Source of the DNA: Photobacterium halotolerans DSM 18316
GTDB taxonomy: Bacteria > Pseudomonadota > Gammaproteobacteria > Enterobacterales > Vibrionaceae
DNA: 64,000 nucleotides
Reading direction: 5' to 3'
NCBI RefSeq assembly: GCF_000425165.1
Contig: NZ_AULG01000028.1
Location: 1 to 64,000, forward strand
Position numbers and translations under genes: made by a program. Each line of letters opens with the position of its first letter. Positions within the stretch are counted from its first letter, which is position 1. Positions 27,852 through 36,722 of the stretch are shown here, one piece after another. Under the pieces are notes generated by a model. That model made no database searches. It had not been told where the DNA came from and saw only the letters and a program-made list of their open reading frames with translations.

Positions 27852-27917
27852 GATCTCTCTCCCCCTCACTGCCGCTATGATGAGACAGTCTAAACTGGCG
27901 TTTTCAGCCACATATCA

Positions 27918-28442
27918 TCACGATATCACTGGCCGCTTGGCGGCGAGCATTGCCCGACGTTTACGCCTGAACAATAAGCTAAAAGGCAGAGTAAGCAGGA
28001 TATTGGCGGCTAACCCCAGGATGGCACCAAACATCAGACCGTTGAGCGAGAGTGGGATGCCGGGTTTGAAGTGGGTGAGGGTTTTTTCTAATGCGTCAAA
28101 GCGTGCAGGTGTGAACATGTACACTGATTTCTCAATCAATGTCCCTTGCTCAAAAACGGCTAGGCCGGCTTTCAGGTCTTGATAGTGGCTCAGGGTTGCT
28201 TGTTTTTGTAAGGCGTCCGCTCTGACACTGGCTTCCTGATTGTCCAGATGTTGTTCAATCATTGCATTCACGTCAGGGTAACCGTATTGTCTGGCGGTGT
28301 TTTCGTAGCCTTTGACCTGCCACTGTGTGGCTTCAAATAATCCTGCCAGATATTGCTGATAGTGATCGGCCAGTAACGGAACCTGAAGCGCCGCGATGAG
28401 CATGACGCCAAACAGCAATTTATCAACAATTCTTCCTACCAA
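27918..28442 (-). CDS. DUF2937 membrane protein
   Basis: 174 residues with an N-terminal membrane helix (DKLLFGVMLIAALQVPLLAD) and a second near the C-terminus (GLMFGAILGLAANILLTLPF) followed by a basic tail (RRKRRAM). Between them is a charged, probably periplasmic helical part. The layout and the N-terminal pattern match DUF2937, a family of unknown function. It starts with TTG 28442, supported by AAGGAAAG just upstream. It converges on the T6SS tssL operon. Confidence 0.75.
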   Translation of the reverse strand: MVGRIVDKLLFGVMLIAALQVPLLADHYQQYLAGLFEATQWQVKGYENTARQYGYPDVNAMIEQHLDNQEASVRADALQKQATLSHYQDLKAGLAVFEQGTLIEKSVYMFTPARFDALEKTLTHFKPGIPLSLNGLMFGAILGLAANILLTLPFSLLFRRKRRAMLAAKRPVIS

Positions 28443-28575
28443 GGGACTTTCCTTTTCCGTTTAAAGTGTCGCAAAGCGACATTCGGTTAATGTAACCTGT
28501 TCCAGCCTTGTATGTTATAGCTGATCAACAGGAGGCTGTTCAAAGTAAAGTCTGCGCTGTGCTTATCGTCACAGG

Positions 28576-29037
28576 TCAGCCCGGACCGGCATTTACTGGT
28601 TTTTTAATGACAAACCCGCGCTCAATACCCGACTGAAACCCGACTTTCTCATAAAGGTGATGCGCTTCTGGCCGGTTTTCTCCTGACAGCAACATAACTT
28701 TGTAGCATCCCATGTCCCAGGCGAGTGAGAGGGCTTTCTCAATGACTTTCTGGCTCAGTCCCCGCCGCCTGTATTTTGCCGAGGTAATAACATGTTCGAT
28801 GATGGCAAAGGGCTGACCTCCGTTCGTCATGGTGGGCACCAGGCCAAGCTGGCAGGTGGATGCCAGCACCCCGTCAATATCAGCAACAATGATGTTTGTG
28901 TGCGGGCTGCTGAGTATGTCCTGCCAGCATTTCGTAGCCTGCAGATCCGATAAAACGGGGTCATGAGGGCGCAGTTCTGCGTAGAGTTCGCGCACACCAG
29001 CTAAATCGCTGGTCTGGCAGCACCGGATGATTTCCAC
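28576..29037 (-). CDS. GNAT-family N-acetyltransferase
   Basis: 153 residues of the GNAT fold. HVITSAKYRRRGLSQKVIEKAL contains the acetyl-CoA pyrophosphate loop (RRRGLS), and LLSGENRPEAHHLYEKVGF is the usual C-terminal strand-helix of the family. Substrate unknown. The start is GTG 29037 with AGGAG eight bases upstream. Confidence 0.85.
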   Translation of the reverse strand: MEIIRCCQTSDLAGVRELYAELRPHDPVLSDLQATKCWQDILSSPHTNIIVADIDGVLASTCQLGLVPTMTNGGQPFAIIEHVITSAKYRRRGLSQKVIEKALSLAWDMGCYKVMLLSGENRPEAHHLYEKVGFQSGIERGFVIKKPVNAGPG

Positions 29038-29088
29038 TGGGTTCTCCTATACCTGAAAGAGGATCGCTGAGGTTACCGTCAACTAGGG

Positions 29089-29673
29089 CTAAGAGGTGCA
29101 ATGGGAATGCACCGCGCACAGTCCTTTCCAGTCTTCAAGATCTTGATCTGGTTTTTCTTTTCTGAATTGTGCGTAAAGTGCAATACCTTGTTTATCTTCC
29201 AGAATATCGACCTGAATCCCTTTTTCCCGCAACAGCTCTTCGTTTCCTGAGGCATTGGTGATATCGCCGACGACAACCCGCTTGAATCCGCGCATGTACA
29301 GGAGCGTCGCGCAGACATCGCAAGGACTCAGGCTGGTAAACAAGGTGGTCTGGCTGAAATCTATCCGGCCTGCATCGCGAATGGCGGAGGTCTCACCGTG
29401 GTTGTACGGGTGATCTTCCTGAACCAGCGTATTGTGGCCTTTGCCAACTATTTGTCCGGTCTGGTTATTGATGATCACCGCACCAATCGGACAACCGCCT
29501 TCGTGGTAACTTTTTTGCGCCAGCAGAACAGCAATGCGCATGTAATCAGCATCGGATAATTTGCTTGTGAAGTCATGGCCCATCAATACCGGTAAGCTGG
29601 TCGTTGGCATATGGGCGATAGCGCGAAGGGCGGCTTCATTGATGTCTGAATGCGTATCCAGCAGGGTCGTCAT
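29089..29673 (-). CDS. Cytosine/nucleoside deaminase-like zinc enzyme
   Basis: 194 residues. It has the zinc motif HGETSAIRDAG and the second motif SPCDVCATLL, as in yeast-type cytosine deaminases and related CDA-fold enzymes. YHEGGCPIGAVII matches the substrate-pocket strand of that branch. It is only distantly similar to the deaminase at 5615, so it probably handles a different base or nucleoside. An ATG at 29673 with GAGAGA upstream fits as start. The GNAT gene follows with 51 bases between. Confidence 0.82.
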   Translation of the reverse strand: MTTLLDTHSDINEAALRAIAHMPTTSLPVLMGHDFTSKLSDADYMRIAVLLAQKSYHEGGCPIGAVIINNQTGQIVGKGHNTLVQEDHPYNHGETSAIRDAGRIDFSQTTLFTSLSPCDVCATLLYMRGFKRVVVGDITNASGNEELLREKGIQVDILEDKQGIALYAQFRKEKPDQDLEDWKGLCAVHSHCTS

Positions 29674-29801
29674 AAGGTTCTCTCTGTTCCCGGTAATCTG
29701 GTAACAGAAGTATAACGCCTGATTTTGTTGATCATTTCACTTCGGCAGTTTGCCATCCGTCATGGCTCACATTCTTGTCCGAAAATAATGCAAATAATGA
29801 A

Positions 29802-29823
29802 GAAAAAGCCCTCTGCCGGCTTT
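29802..29823 (-). terminator. Terminator of the 29837-30223 gene
   Basis: Read leftward, AAAGCC, a seven-base loop and GGCTTT are followed by T residues (AAAGCC at 29805-29810 and GGCTTT at 29818-29823 on the plus strand, preceded by A residues). It lies directly after the stop codon of the small membrane protein. Confidence 0.7.
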
Positions 29824-29836
29824 ATCGATTGCCCCA

Positions 29837-30223
29837 TCAGGCAATCTGTTGCTTCAGCTGATCGGCCTGCTCTGAAAAGATCGCCATGTCGGCTGGTTTA
29901 TTACCTTTTACGACGGTAATCCACTGCAGCCCGGTTTCGTCAGTGTGCTCGAACTCAATCTGTAGTTCATATTTACGTGCCGTGACTAAAGCGCTCAGCG
30001 CGCCAGTGATAAACCCGAACGGCGCGAAGATTAAAGCCATTCCTTCCGGATCGATGAACCAAATAACACTGGAAACAATCATGCCGATAATAAATACCCT
30101 GAGCAGGTGGTCTTTCAGCGTATTTACTTTTACTCTCGCATTTTTAATTCTTGATAATCTGTATTCATCTGCTTTGTAGATGAAATACTGGCGACTGACT
30201 GCAAAATCTTGGGCGGAGGCCAT
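29837..30223 (-). CDS. Small membrane protein of unknown function
   Basis: 128 residues with two closely spaced hydrophobic segments: LLRVFIIGMIVSSVIWFI and GMALIFAPFGFITGALSALV. They are flanked by a basic N-terminal part (YRLSRIKNARVKVNTLKDHL) and a soluble C-terminal part of about 50 residues. I do not recognise a family. It looks like a single-gene transcript with its own terminator. Confidence 0.6.
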   Translation of the reverse strand: MASAQDFAVSRQYFIYKADEYRLSRIKNARVKVNTLKDHLLRVFIIGMIVSSVIWFIDPEGMALIFAPFGFITGALSALVTARKYELQIEFEHTDETGLQWITVVKGNKPADMAIFSEQADQLKQQIA

Positions 30224-30391
30224 ATACGTTTTTCCCTTATTGTTGATTTTTTAACGGGGCAGTAAAGAAACCCTGACTGCAGTAACTGTACATCCATTAC
30301 TTATTTAAACTCAGCCATTGACGTGAATGAGCACAGCAATAGTAAGGGCAAGCCCGGCTGTCAGGGATTTGAATAGTAAACGACCTCCAAC

Positions 30392-30733
30392 TCACCCCAA
30401 ACGGTGCGCCCATTTGCCCTTGTTCTCTCGTTCGCAATTCTCTTCGGTGTCATACGTGATGTGGGCAGACGGTCTGTTCAGGCGGACGCCAACCGCTGCC
30501 AGTTTTTTGACTATCAAGGCTTCAAGTACAGGGTTTCCCGCATCATCATAAAAGTGTGACAGATTCGCATTGGTATCGAACACACAAACCACTTTCAAAC
30601 TGTCAGGAAAGTGCGAGTAATCAACCAGATGGGTCAGCCACTGAAAGCCGGGGTAAGTGCCCAGCGCATGGTCACACACTTCTGTCAGTACTATTCTGAT
30701 TTGATTGTCCGTTTTTTTATCTGTCTTTCGCAT
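30392..30733 (-). CDS. Conserved hypothetical protein, about 113 residues
   Basis: The product begins MRKTDKKTDNQIRIVLTEVC and has no membrane segment or signal. The stretches GFQWLTHLVDYSHFPDSLKVVCVFDT and ITYDTEENCERENKGKWAHRL look like a conserved gammaproteobacterial family I have seen as uncharacterised in Vibrio and Shewanella relatives. The start at 30733 is chosen because GAGA stands six bases upstream; the frame stays open for 29 more codons without a good ribosome site. Confidence 0.65.
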   Translation of the reverse strand: MRKTDKKTDNQIRIVLTEVCDHALGTYPGFQWLTHLVDYSHFPDSLKVVCVFDTNANLSHFYDDAGNPVLEALIVKKLAAVGVRLNRPSAHITYDTEENCERENKGKWAHRLG

Positions 30734-30840
30734 GTTTGTCTCGCTGAGGGCGGTAAGCTTGATGTTTTGCTTACCGCACTGTTTGCCGGAAGGACGATAC
30801 GGTAACGTTTTGGACTGCACAATAAAAGTGTCTGTGTGGT

Positions 30841-31149
30841 TTAGCTGTCTGGTTTCTCGTAACTGGCGATGAGGGTGGTGGCCCGAACCGACGGTGTAAA
30901 ATAATGCTGTTTTACTGCCATATACTCTTTGTCATTAAAGAATTGATTTTTCATGTCTTCGCTGGGAAAGCGAACAGAGAAAACACGGTTGATGGGTGCA
31001 GACACCTGTGAAATCAATACTTCAGAAACTTTGAAATCATAGCCAAAGCTGCCGTTATAGCGGGATAAAATGGGGGTCATTTCGCGTCTGTATTGTGCGT
31101 ATATTTCATCGTCCGCAACATCAAGCGCGACCAGCATTTCAAAAGACAT
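30841..31149 (-). CDS. DUF1330-family protein
   Basis: 102 residues with a ferredoxin-like dimeric alpha/beta-barrel pattern: FEMLVALDVADDEIYAQYRREMTPIL, then INRVFSVRFPSEDMKNQFFNDKEYMAVKQHYF. These match the DUF1330 group, whose function is not established. Good ribosome site (GGGAAG) before ATG 31149. Confidence 0.7.
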   Translation of the reverse strand: MSFEMLVALDVADDEIYAQYRREMTPILSRYNGSFGYDFKVSEVLISQVSAPINRVFSVRFPSEDMKNQFFNDKEYMAVKQHYFTPSVRATTLIASYEKPDS

Positions 31150-31271
31150 AGTTACTTCCCTATTCTGTGTTTGTCTGAAACCCTAGGGTAATCCTTCGGG
31201 AAAACATAGCCAGTTGAGTGAAGATTCAGAGTTTGCTCAAGAAATGCGTTGATAATTATCTACAACCCTGT

Positions 31272-31311
31272 CAGGAGCAGCACTTTAGCGATAAAAAAAG
31301 TGCCTGTCCTG
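31272..31311. repeat. Two-part inverted repeat in the patatin promoter region
   Basis: CAGGA (31272-31276) with TCCTG (31307-31311), and GCACTTT (31280-31286) with AAAGTGC (31297-31303), form one stem with a three-base internal mismatch. It lies about 130 bases before the patatin gene and after the start of the leftward DUF1330 gene, so it could be an operator or an mRNA hairpin. Confidence 0.5.
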
Positions 31312-31443
31312 CTAAGATCTGTTGCTAAGTACCTGCTGTGCTTCCATAGCTTGCTCCTATCTGAACAATCCGTGATTTCAATTACCCAGCCAGACCGACT
31401 TTAGGTAATATTTATTTAATTTAAATCAGTTGGTTAGCAATTT

Positions 31444-32319
31444 ATGAAGAAGACAACAGCATTAGTGGTGGAAGGCGGTGCCATGCGCGGTATTTTTGCC
31501 AGCGGGGTACTGGATGCTTTTATGGACGATAGCTATAACCCTTTTGATCTGGCCATCGGCGTTTCAGCGGGCGCATCGAACTTGTTGGGGTATCTGGCGA
31601 ACCAGCCTAAACGGAGTTATCGCGTTATCACGCAGTTAGCGACGGATAAACGGTTTTACAATCCTGCTCGTTTCCTGAAAGGAGGCAACCTGGTTGATGT
31701 GCGGTGGCTCATCGATGAATCATTGCGGCTCTATCCGCTGGATCAGCACAAACTGTTCGGGAAAACCGCACTGATTGCCGCAGCCACCAATATCAACACG
31801 GGCACGGCTGATTATTACAACGTAAGTCCATCTAACGTCAGCGATGTCATGGAAGCCACCAGTGCGCTGCCGATTGCTTATAAAGCAACACCTTGTTTTG
31901 CCGGCGGCTGTTATACCGATGGTGGCGTGGCAGATTCGATTCCGGTGCGGGAAGCCTATCGCCGCGGTGCAAGGGATATCACAGTGATTTTGTCACATCC
32001 GCTCAGCTATCAGATGAAACCGGCAAAATATCCCTGGATGATGAAAAAAGTCTTCGCCCGTCAGCCGCAGATAGCCAGTGCCATGATCAAACGTGCTGAT
32101 AACTATAACGCGTCGCTGGAGTTCATCCGTCAACCGCCGCAAGATGCCACAATCCGGGTCATCGCCCCGCCAGAAAGCTTCAGCGTGAAGCGTTTAACGA
32201 TGCGTAAATCTACTCTGGATGAAGGTTATAAGATGGGGCTGAAGGAAGGCATGCTGCATATACATCGCCGACAGTCTCTGAATGGCTCCCATGATGAAAA
32301 CTGTCAGTTTTGTCTGTGA
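31444..32319 (+). CDS. Patatin-like phospholipase (YjjU-like)
   Basis: 291 residues. All catalytic landmarks of patatin-like lipases are present: oxyanion loop EGGAMRGIFASGVLDAF, nucleophile elbow GVSAGASN, and the Asp motif CYTDGGVADSIPV. It probably hydrolyses phospholipid or other acyl esters in the cytoplasm. There is no signal peptide. The C-terminus ends in NCQFCL, two closely spaced cysteines. It stands alone, with an A/T-rich promoter region upstream. Confidence 0.88.
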   Translation: MKKTTALVVEGGAMRGIFASGVLDAFMDDSYNPFDLAIGVSAGASNLLGYLANQPKRSYRVITQLATDKRFYNPARFLKGGNLVDVRWLIDESLRLYPLDQHKLFGKTALIAAATNINTGTADYYNVSPSNVSDVMEATSALPIAYKATPCFAGGCYTDGGVADSIPVREAYRRGARDITVILSHPLSYQMKPAKYPWMMKKVFARQPQIASAMIKRADNYNASLEFIRQPPQDATIRVIAPPESFSVKRLTMRKSTLDEGYKMGLKEGMLHIHRRQSLNGSHDENCQFCL

Positions 32320-32446
32320 GAAACACTTTCCTCACAATAAGGGCTAAAAATCAGTGTAACTGTCATTTATCTATCGCCTTTTTCAGCATGATGATTTCAA
32401 ATTGAGTGCAAATTACTCAATACCGGGTTTACCTGAGGGGGAAATG

Positions 32447-33274
32447 ATGAGTGTGTTAGTGTCCACATCCTGGCTGGAACGCCATAGTGGGTTGTCTAAA
32501 GTGGTTATCGTCGATGCCACCATGCAGAGTGTGGCTGGCGACAATACCGACCTGGACACACGGCAGTATATCCCCGGCGCTATGGTGTTTGATCTCGAGC
32601 GACAGTTTTCTGATGCTTCTTCTTTGTTGCCTCACATCGCACCGAAATATAAGGCATTTCAGCGAGAAGTATCCAAACTGGGCATTGAGACGGATTCTGT
32701 GATTGTCATTTACGATGCAAAAGGTATCTACTCAGCGCCGCGCGTCTGGTGGTTGTTTAAGCTGATGGGGCACGAGCAGGTCTTTGTGCTGGACGGCGGT
32801 TTGCCTAAATGGATCGCAGAAGGTAGGGCTGTCGTCGCTTCTCCCGTCATTCCTGAGAGCGGCAACGGGTGGCAGGGTGAGTATCGCACAGCGTGGATTG
32901 CTGACTGGCGAGAACTGGCAGAAAAAGCCGGTCTGCCGGGGCATCATGTTATAGATGTACGCAGTGCCGGGCGGTTTTCTGGCCTGCAACCGGAGCCTCG
33001 ACCAGAGCTGAGAAGCGGGCATATTCCCCATGCGATAAACCTTCCCTTCACCTCTTTTATTGAAGACGGCCAGTATAAAAATCCAGACAAACTGCAGGCG
33101 TTGTTCGCAGAGCAGCAGGTGATCGGCGACGAAAAACTGTATTTCAGCTGCGGCTCCGGCGTGACCGCCTGCATCGGACTGCTGGCGGCTTATCAGTGCG
33201 GGTACAGAAACCTGTCGGTTTATGATGGTTCCTGGGCGGAGTGGGGGCAGCGAACCGATTTACCGGTTGTTTGA
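32447..33274 (+). CDS. sseA: 3-mercaptopyruvate sulfurtransferase
   Basis: About 276 residues in two rhodanese domains. The C-terminal active-site loop is SCGSGVTAC, the 3-mercaptopyruvate-specific CGSGVTA type; the N-terminal domain is inactive, as usual. It moves sulfur from 3-mercaptopyruvate to thiols or cyanide. GAGGGGG at 32435-32441 favours ATG 32447 (or the ATG just before it at 32444) over a TTG at 32402. Confidence 0.88.
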   Translation: MSVLVSTSWLERHSGLSKVVIVDATMQSVAGDNTDLDTRQYIPGAMVFDLERQFSDASSLLPHIAPKYKAFQREVSKLGIETDSVIVIYDAKGIYSAPRVWWLFKLMGHEQVFVLDGGLPKWIAEGRAVVASPVIPESGNGWQGEYRTAWIADWRELAEKAGLPGHHVIDVRSAGRFSGLQPEPRPELRSGHIPHAINLPFTSFIEDGQYKNPDKLQALFAEQQVIGDEKLYFSCGSGVTACIGLLAAYQCGYRNLSVYDGSWAEWGQRTDLPVV

Positions 33275-33303
33275 GGTCATCGGTTCGCTGCTGATTATGG
33301 TGG

Positions 33304-34545
33304 TTAAGACACTATCTGATAAGCCTGAATCTTAGGCAGTTTCAGGGAGATCAGGGTGGTGAGGGCGAGAAAGACGAAAGAGACCCACAGGCAGGCGGAA
33401 AGGCCTGCAACCTGGAAGATCCAGCCTGACAGCACTGTGCCAATTAAGCGGCCCATGGCATTGGCCATGTAGTAGAAGCCGACATCCAGTGATACGCCAT
33501 CGTCTTTGGCGTAGCTGACAATCAGGTAGGAGTGCAGTGACGAGTTAATCGCAAAGATGGCGCCAAAGAGCATCAGCCCACCGACGATCACCAGTTCAGG
33601 CTGCCATTGAATCTGCACCCCGTAAGCGATACCCGCGGTAATGACAGCCAGCAGCAGTGCCCAGCGTGTGGCGGCTTGCCCGTCCGGCACTTTGCCCTGC
33701 GCTTTCCCTGTCAGTCTTGGTGCAAAGCCCTGCACAAATCCATACGCCATTACCCAGGCTGCCATGAAGCCGCCGACGGCACTGTGATTCCAGCCGAACA
33801 CCGAACCGAGATACACAGGCAGAGTAACCACAAACCAGACATCTCGCGCTCCGAACAGGAACATGCGGGCAGCTGACAGGATATTCACACTTTCAGATTT
33901 GGAGAACATCTCGGCGAATTTGGGCTTATTTTTCGCTTTGCCCATGTCGGCTTTCAGCGTCACGATACTGCTGATGAACACCAGCGCCAGCACCCCAGCC
34001 ATTGTCAGCACCGCATTCTGGAACCCTATAACGCTGAGTAACAGACCACCGAGAAAGAAACCGGCACCTTTGAGAGTGTTTTTTGACCCCGTCATCAGTG
34101 CGACCCACTGGTACAGCGCACTTTGTTTGTTGTCCGGCACCAGGGTTTTGATGGCGCTCTTGGCACTCATTTTGTTGAGATCTTTGGCGATCCCGGATAA
34201 CGCCTGTGCAGCCATGACCCAGGGAATGGTCAGCATGGGGTTGGGTACGGCCAGCATCAGCAGGGCAACAATTTGCATGCCAAGGCCAATGTTCATGGTC
34301 CGGTTCAGACCCAGTCTGGCGCCCAGCCAGCCCCCGACCAGGTTGGTGATCACGCCGAAAAATTCATAGAACAGAAAGAGGGAGGCGATAGCGAGGGTGG
34401 AGTAACCCAGCTCGTAAAAATAGAGTACGACTAACATGCGAAGCGCGCCGTCAGTCACAGTGAAATTCCAGTAGTTGAAGGTCACCAGCATATACTGGCG
34501 AACCGGCTGGCTGAATTGTGAGAAATATTTAGCAAACATAGACAC
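33304..34545 (-). CDS. arsJ: Organoarsenical efflux MFS transporter ArsJ
   Basis: 413 residues with about 12 membrane helices. The opening YMLVTFNYWNFTVTDGALRMLVVLYFYELGY is characteristic of ArsJ. ArsJ exports 1-arseno-3-phosphoglycerate, which then breaks down outside the cell and releases arsenate. The partner GAPDH gene is two genes upstream in the same leftward operon, which strongly supports the call. An 86-base gap separates it from the phosphatase gene. Confidence 0.93.
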   Translation of the reverse strand: MSMFAKYFSQFSQPVRQYMLVTFNYWNFTVTDGALRMLVVLYFYELGYSTLAIASLFLFYEFFGVITNLVGGWLGARLGLNRTMNIGLGMQIVALLMLAVPNPMLTIPWVMAAQALSGIAKDLNKMSAKSAIKTLVPDNKQSALYQWVALMTGSKNTLKGAGFFLGGLLLSVIGFQNAVLTMAGVLALVFISSIVTLKADMGKAKNKPKFAEMFSKSESVNILSAARMFLFGARDVWFVVTLPVYLGSVFGWNHSAVGGFMAAWVMAYGFVQGFAPRLTGKAQGKVPDGQAATRWALLLAVITAGIAYGVQIQWQPELVIVGGLMLFGAIFAINSSLHSYLIVSYAKDDGVSLDVGFYYMANAMGRLIGTVLSGWIFQVAGLSACLWVSFVFLALTTLISLKLPKIQAYQIVS

Positions 34546-34631
34546 GACACTCGTATTGTTCGCCGTTTCGGCTGCTGGTTGTGATGTAACACAAAAGCAT
34601 CAGCAGGCATGAAACGGCGAAGCACTGTTTA

Positions 34632-35126
34632 TTATTGTGACGCTACCTGACGGATATAATCCACCTGTACCGGTTTGGTAAAGGCCCCGGGACGTAGCGC
34701 CTGGACGTCTTCGATAATGCGTGACAACGGCCAGCCCATTTCCAGCAACAGATGTGCGGCGAGTAAACCGGTACGGCCGGAACCGCCCATGCAATGCAGA
34801 GCGATGTTGCCCCCTTCTGCCATAATTTTATGCAATTGCGGGCTGGCTGCCTGCCATTGTGCCGCAAATTCGCTATCAGGCGCGGCATCGTCTTCGATCG
34901 GAGTGTGTGCCCACAACATGCCCGACTGTTCAACCAGCTGGCCTAAGTCAGCGACCTCTTTGTCTGCCATTTCCTGCTGATTGATGGCGGTGACGACAGC
35001 GCGTACCCCTTGCGCTTTCAACTGCGCCAGACTGTCTGACAGAGCAACGCCTTTGGTGCCGGGGCAGGGGGTCAGTACCAGTGCGCTGGTATCGGTAACG
35101 GGTAAAGTCCAGGTTGGATGTGTCAT
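34632..35126 (-). CDS. Dual-specificity/CDKN3-type phosphatase in the arsJ operon
   Basis: About 165 residues. The cysteine-phosphatase P-loop is visible as HCMGGSGRTG (HC-x5-R), with the general acid Asp likely in TPIEDDAAPD. The fold is the dual-specificity or cyclin-dependent-kinase-inhibitor-3 type, not the low-molecular-weight phosphatase type of classical ArsC. It lies 13 bases after the GAPDH stop and upstream of arsJ. Possible roles are arsenate reduction (as in CDC25-like Acr2) or hydrolysis of an arseno- or phospho-ester; neither is shown by the sequence. ATG 35126 is preferred for the GGGAG spacing. Confidence 0.85.
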   Translation of the reverse strand: MTHPTWTLPVTDTSALVLTPCPGTKGVALSDSLAQLKAQGVRAVVTAINQQEMADKEVADLGQLVEQSGMLWAHTPIEDDAAPDSEFAAQWQAASPQLHKIMAEGGNIALHCMGGSGRTGLLAAHLLLEMGWPLSRIIEDVQALRPGAFTKPVQVDYIRQVASQ

Positions 35127-35139
35127 TGTCATTGCTCCC

Positions 35140-36141
35140 TTAAGCCTGTCCCACTTTGCGGACCAGTTCTGCAGTGCGGGTGGCGTAACCCATTTCGTTG
35201 TCATACCAGGCATAGATTTTCACCATACGCTTGCCTACCACCATAGTTGATAGAGCATCCACTATGGTGGAGCGCTGATCGCCTTTATAGTCGATAGACA
35301 CCAGCGGGCGATCCTCGTAACCCAAAATGCCCTGCAGTTCGCCCTGCGAAGCGTCTTTCAGCAGTTGGTTGACTTCTTCGGCTGTGGTGTCGCGTTTGAC
35401 GTCGAAAATGATGTCGGTCAGTGAAGCGTTGGCCAGCGGGACACGCACGGCATGGCCGTTGATTTTGCCTTTCAGCTCCGGGAAGATCTCGACAATCGCC
35501 GAGGCCGATCCTGTGGTGGTCGGGATCAGGCTCATGCCACAGGCCCGGGCGCGGCGTAAATCTTTGTGCGGTGCATCCAGAATGGTTTGTGTATTGGTTA
35601 AATCGTGAATCGTGGTAAATGCAGACTGCTCAATCCCCAGTTTTTCATGGATCACTTTGACCACTGGTGCAATGCAGTTGGTGGTGCAGGACGCTGCCGT
35701 GACAATGCGGTGGTGTTCAGGATTAAAGATATGATCGTTAACGCCCACCACGATATTGGCGATGCCTTCTTCTTTCACCGGTGCTGACACGACGACACGC
35801 TGCACACCCTGTGCCAGATACTGATTCAGGAATTCGGTTTTGCGATGCTTACCTGTGGCTTCAATCACCACGTCACAGCCAGACCAGTCAACGGCATCAA
35901 TTTCTTTTTCCTGTGTGGCAAGGATGGATTTGCCATTAATAACAATGTGGTTGCCTTTCGCTGCCACTTCATGGTGCCAGCGACCCTGTACGGAGTCGAA
36001 TTCCAGCAGGTGGGCCAGCGTTGCGGCATCACCGGCAACATCATTAATCTGTACAAATTCCAGTTCGGGCCAGTCAAACGCTGCGCGCAGTGCCAGGCGG
36101 CCAATGCGGCCAAAACCATTGATACCTACTTTGATTGTCAT
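35140..36141 (-). CDS. ArsJ-associated glyceraldehyde-3-phosphate dehydrogenase
   Basis: 333 residues of the GapA family. NAD-binding start [19 protein letters not shown]; catalytic Cys in [17 protein letters not shown]-terminal [16 protein letters not shown]. In arsenate operons of this kind the enzyme uses arsenate in place of phosphate to make 1-arseno-3-phosphoglycerate for export by ArsJ. The operon position between arsR and arsJ supports a dedicated resistance enzyme rather than the glycolytic copy. The gap to arsR is only 16 bases. Confidence 0.92.
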   Translation of the reverse strand: MTIKVGINGFGRIGRLALRAAFDWPELEFVQINDVAGDAATLAHLLEFDSVQGRWHHEVAAKGNHIVINGKSILATQEKEIDAVDWSGCDVVIEATGKHRKTEFLNQYLAQGVQRVVVSAPVKEEGIANIVVGVNDHIFNPEHHRIVTAASCTTNCIAPVVKVIHEKLGIEQSAFTTIHDLTNTQTILDAPHKDLRRARACGMSLIPTTTGSASAIVEIFPELKGKINGHAVRVPLANASLTDIIFDVKRDTTAEEVNQLLKDASQGELQGILGYEDRPLVSIDYKGDQRSTIVDALSTMVVGKRMVKIYAWYDNEMGYATRTAELVRKVGQA

Positions 36142-36157
36142 ACTTAATATTCCTACA

Positions 36158-36511
36158 TTATTGGCAACAAACAGGGCGTTGTTTCATTACCATGAGTCGT
36201 TCACTGTCCTGCTGGTACTCCTGCTCTAAACAGTTTGAATCCACCAGGCCGTAAATTTGTTTGCGCATCCAGCCGGGCATATCTTCGGTTAACCGGTAGA
36301 ACACCCACTGGCCTTGCCTGACATCAATCAATAACCCGCTGGCGCGCATTACAGCCAGGTGGCGTGACATTTTTGGCTGGCTGACCTGCAGCGCTTCGGT
36401 CAGCTCGGCCACACACAGGCATTGCTCTTTCACGATTAACCGTAAGCAACGCACACGGGTTTCATCTGCCAGCAGTTTAAAAAATTGATGTGGGAGCATG
36501 CTTATAACCAT
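36158..36511 (-). CDS. arsR: ArsR/SmtB-family arsenic-responsive repressor
   Basis: 117 residues. The winged helix ([25 protein letters not shown]) is preceded by CLCVAEL, a variant of the ELCVCDL As(III)-binding motif with a Cys-x-Cys pair; VRCLRL provides another Cys nearby, and a CC pair sits at the extreme C-terminus. It should repress the arsR-gapdh-phosphatase-arsJ operon until trivalent arsenic binds. That creates a question, since the operon handles arsenate: some reduction to arsenite is needed to induce it. Confidence 0.9.
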   Translation of the reverse strand: MVISMLPHQFFKLLADETRVRCLRLIVKEQCLCVAELTEALQVSQPKMSRHLAVMRASGLLIDVRQGQWVFYRLTEDMPGWMRKQIYGLVDSNCLEQEYQQDSERLMVMKQRPVCCQ

Positions 36512-36685
36512 ATTCGAATTTCCGTATATCTTAGTCTGATGAAGCGTGTGGTCAATCCCTGTGAAGCCGATGTCATCAAATCTTCATATTGGAATATTGG
36601 GCGGTCTTTAGCGGGACAGGTCTTCAGGGGGTGGGGGCGAGTTAGCGGGGCTGCGCTGGTGGAATCATGCCGGATGTTGGCTGAT
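36512..36685 (-). promoter_or_regulatory. ars operon promoter/operator region
   Basis: Noncoding space upstream of arsR. It contains two A/T-rich near-palindromes, ATATTCGAAT at about 36510-36519 and CATATTGGAATATTGG at about 36586-36601, either of which could be an ArsR operator. Neither matches a defined consensus closely enough for a firm call. Confidence 0.4.
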
Positions 36686-36713
36686 AAAAAGAGCCCGCTG
36701 GCTACAGCGGGCT
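36686..36713 (-). terminator. Rho-independent terminator after the Ig-domain lipoprotein gene
   Basis: On the leftward strand AGCCCGCTG, a four-base loop and CAGCGGGCT form a nine-pair stem followed by TTTTT. It ends the OmpA/Ig-lipoprotein operon ten bases after its last stop codon. Confidence 0.92.
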
Positions 36714-36722
36714 GAAGTGGTG

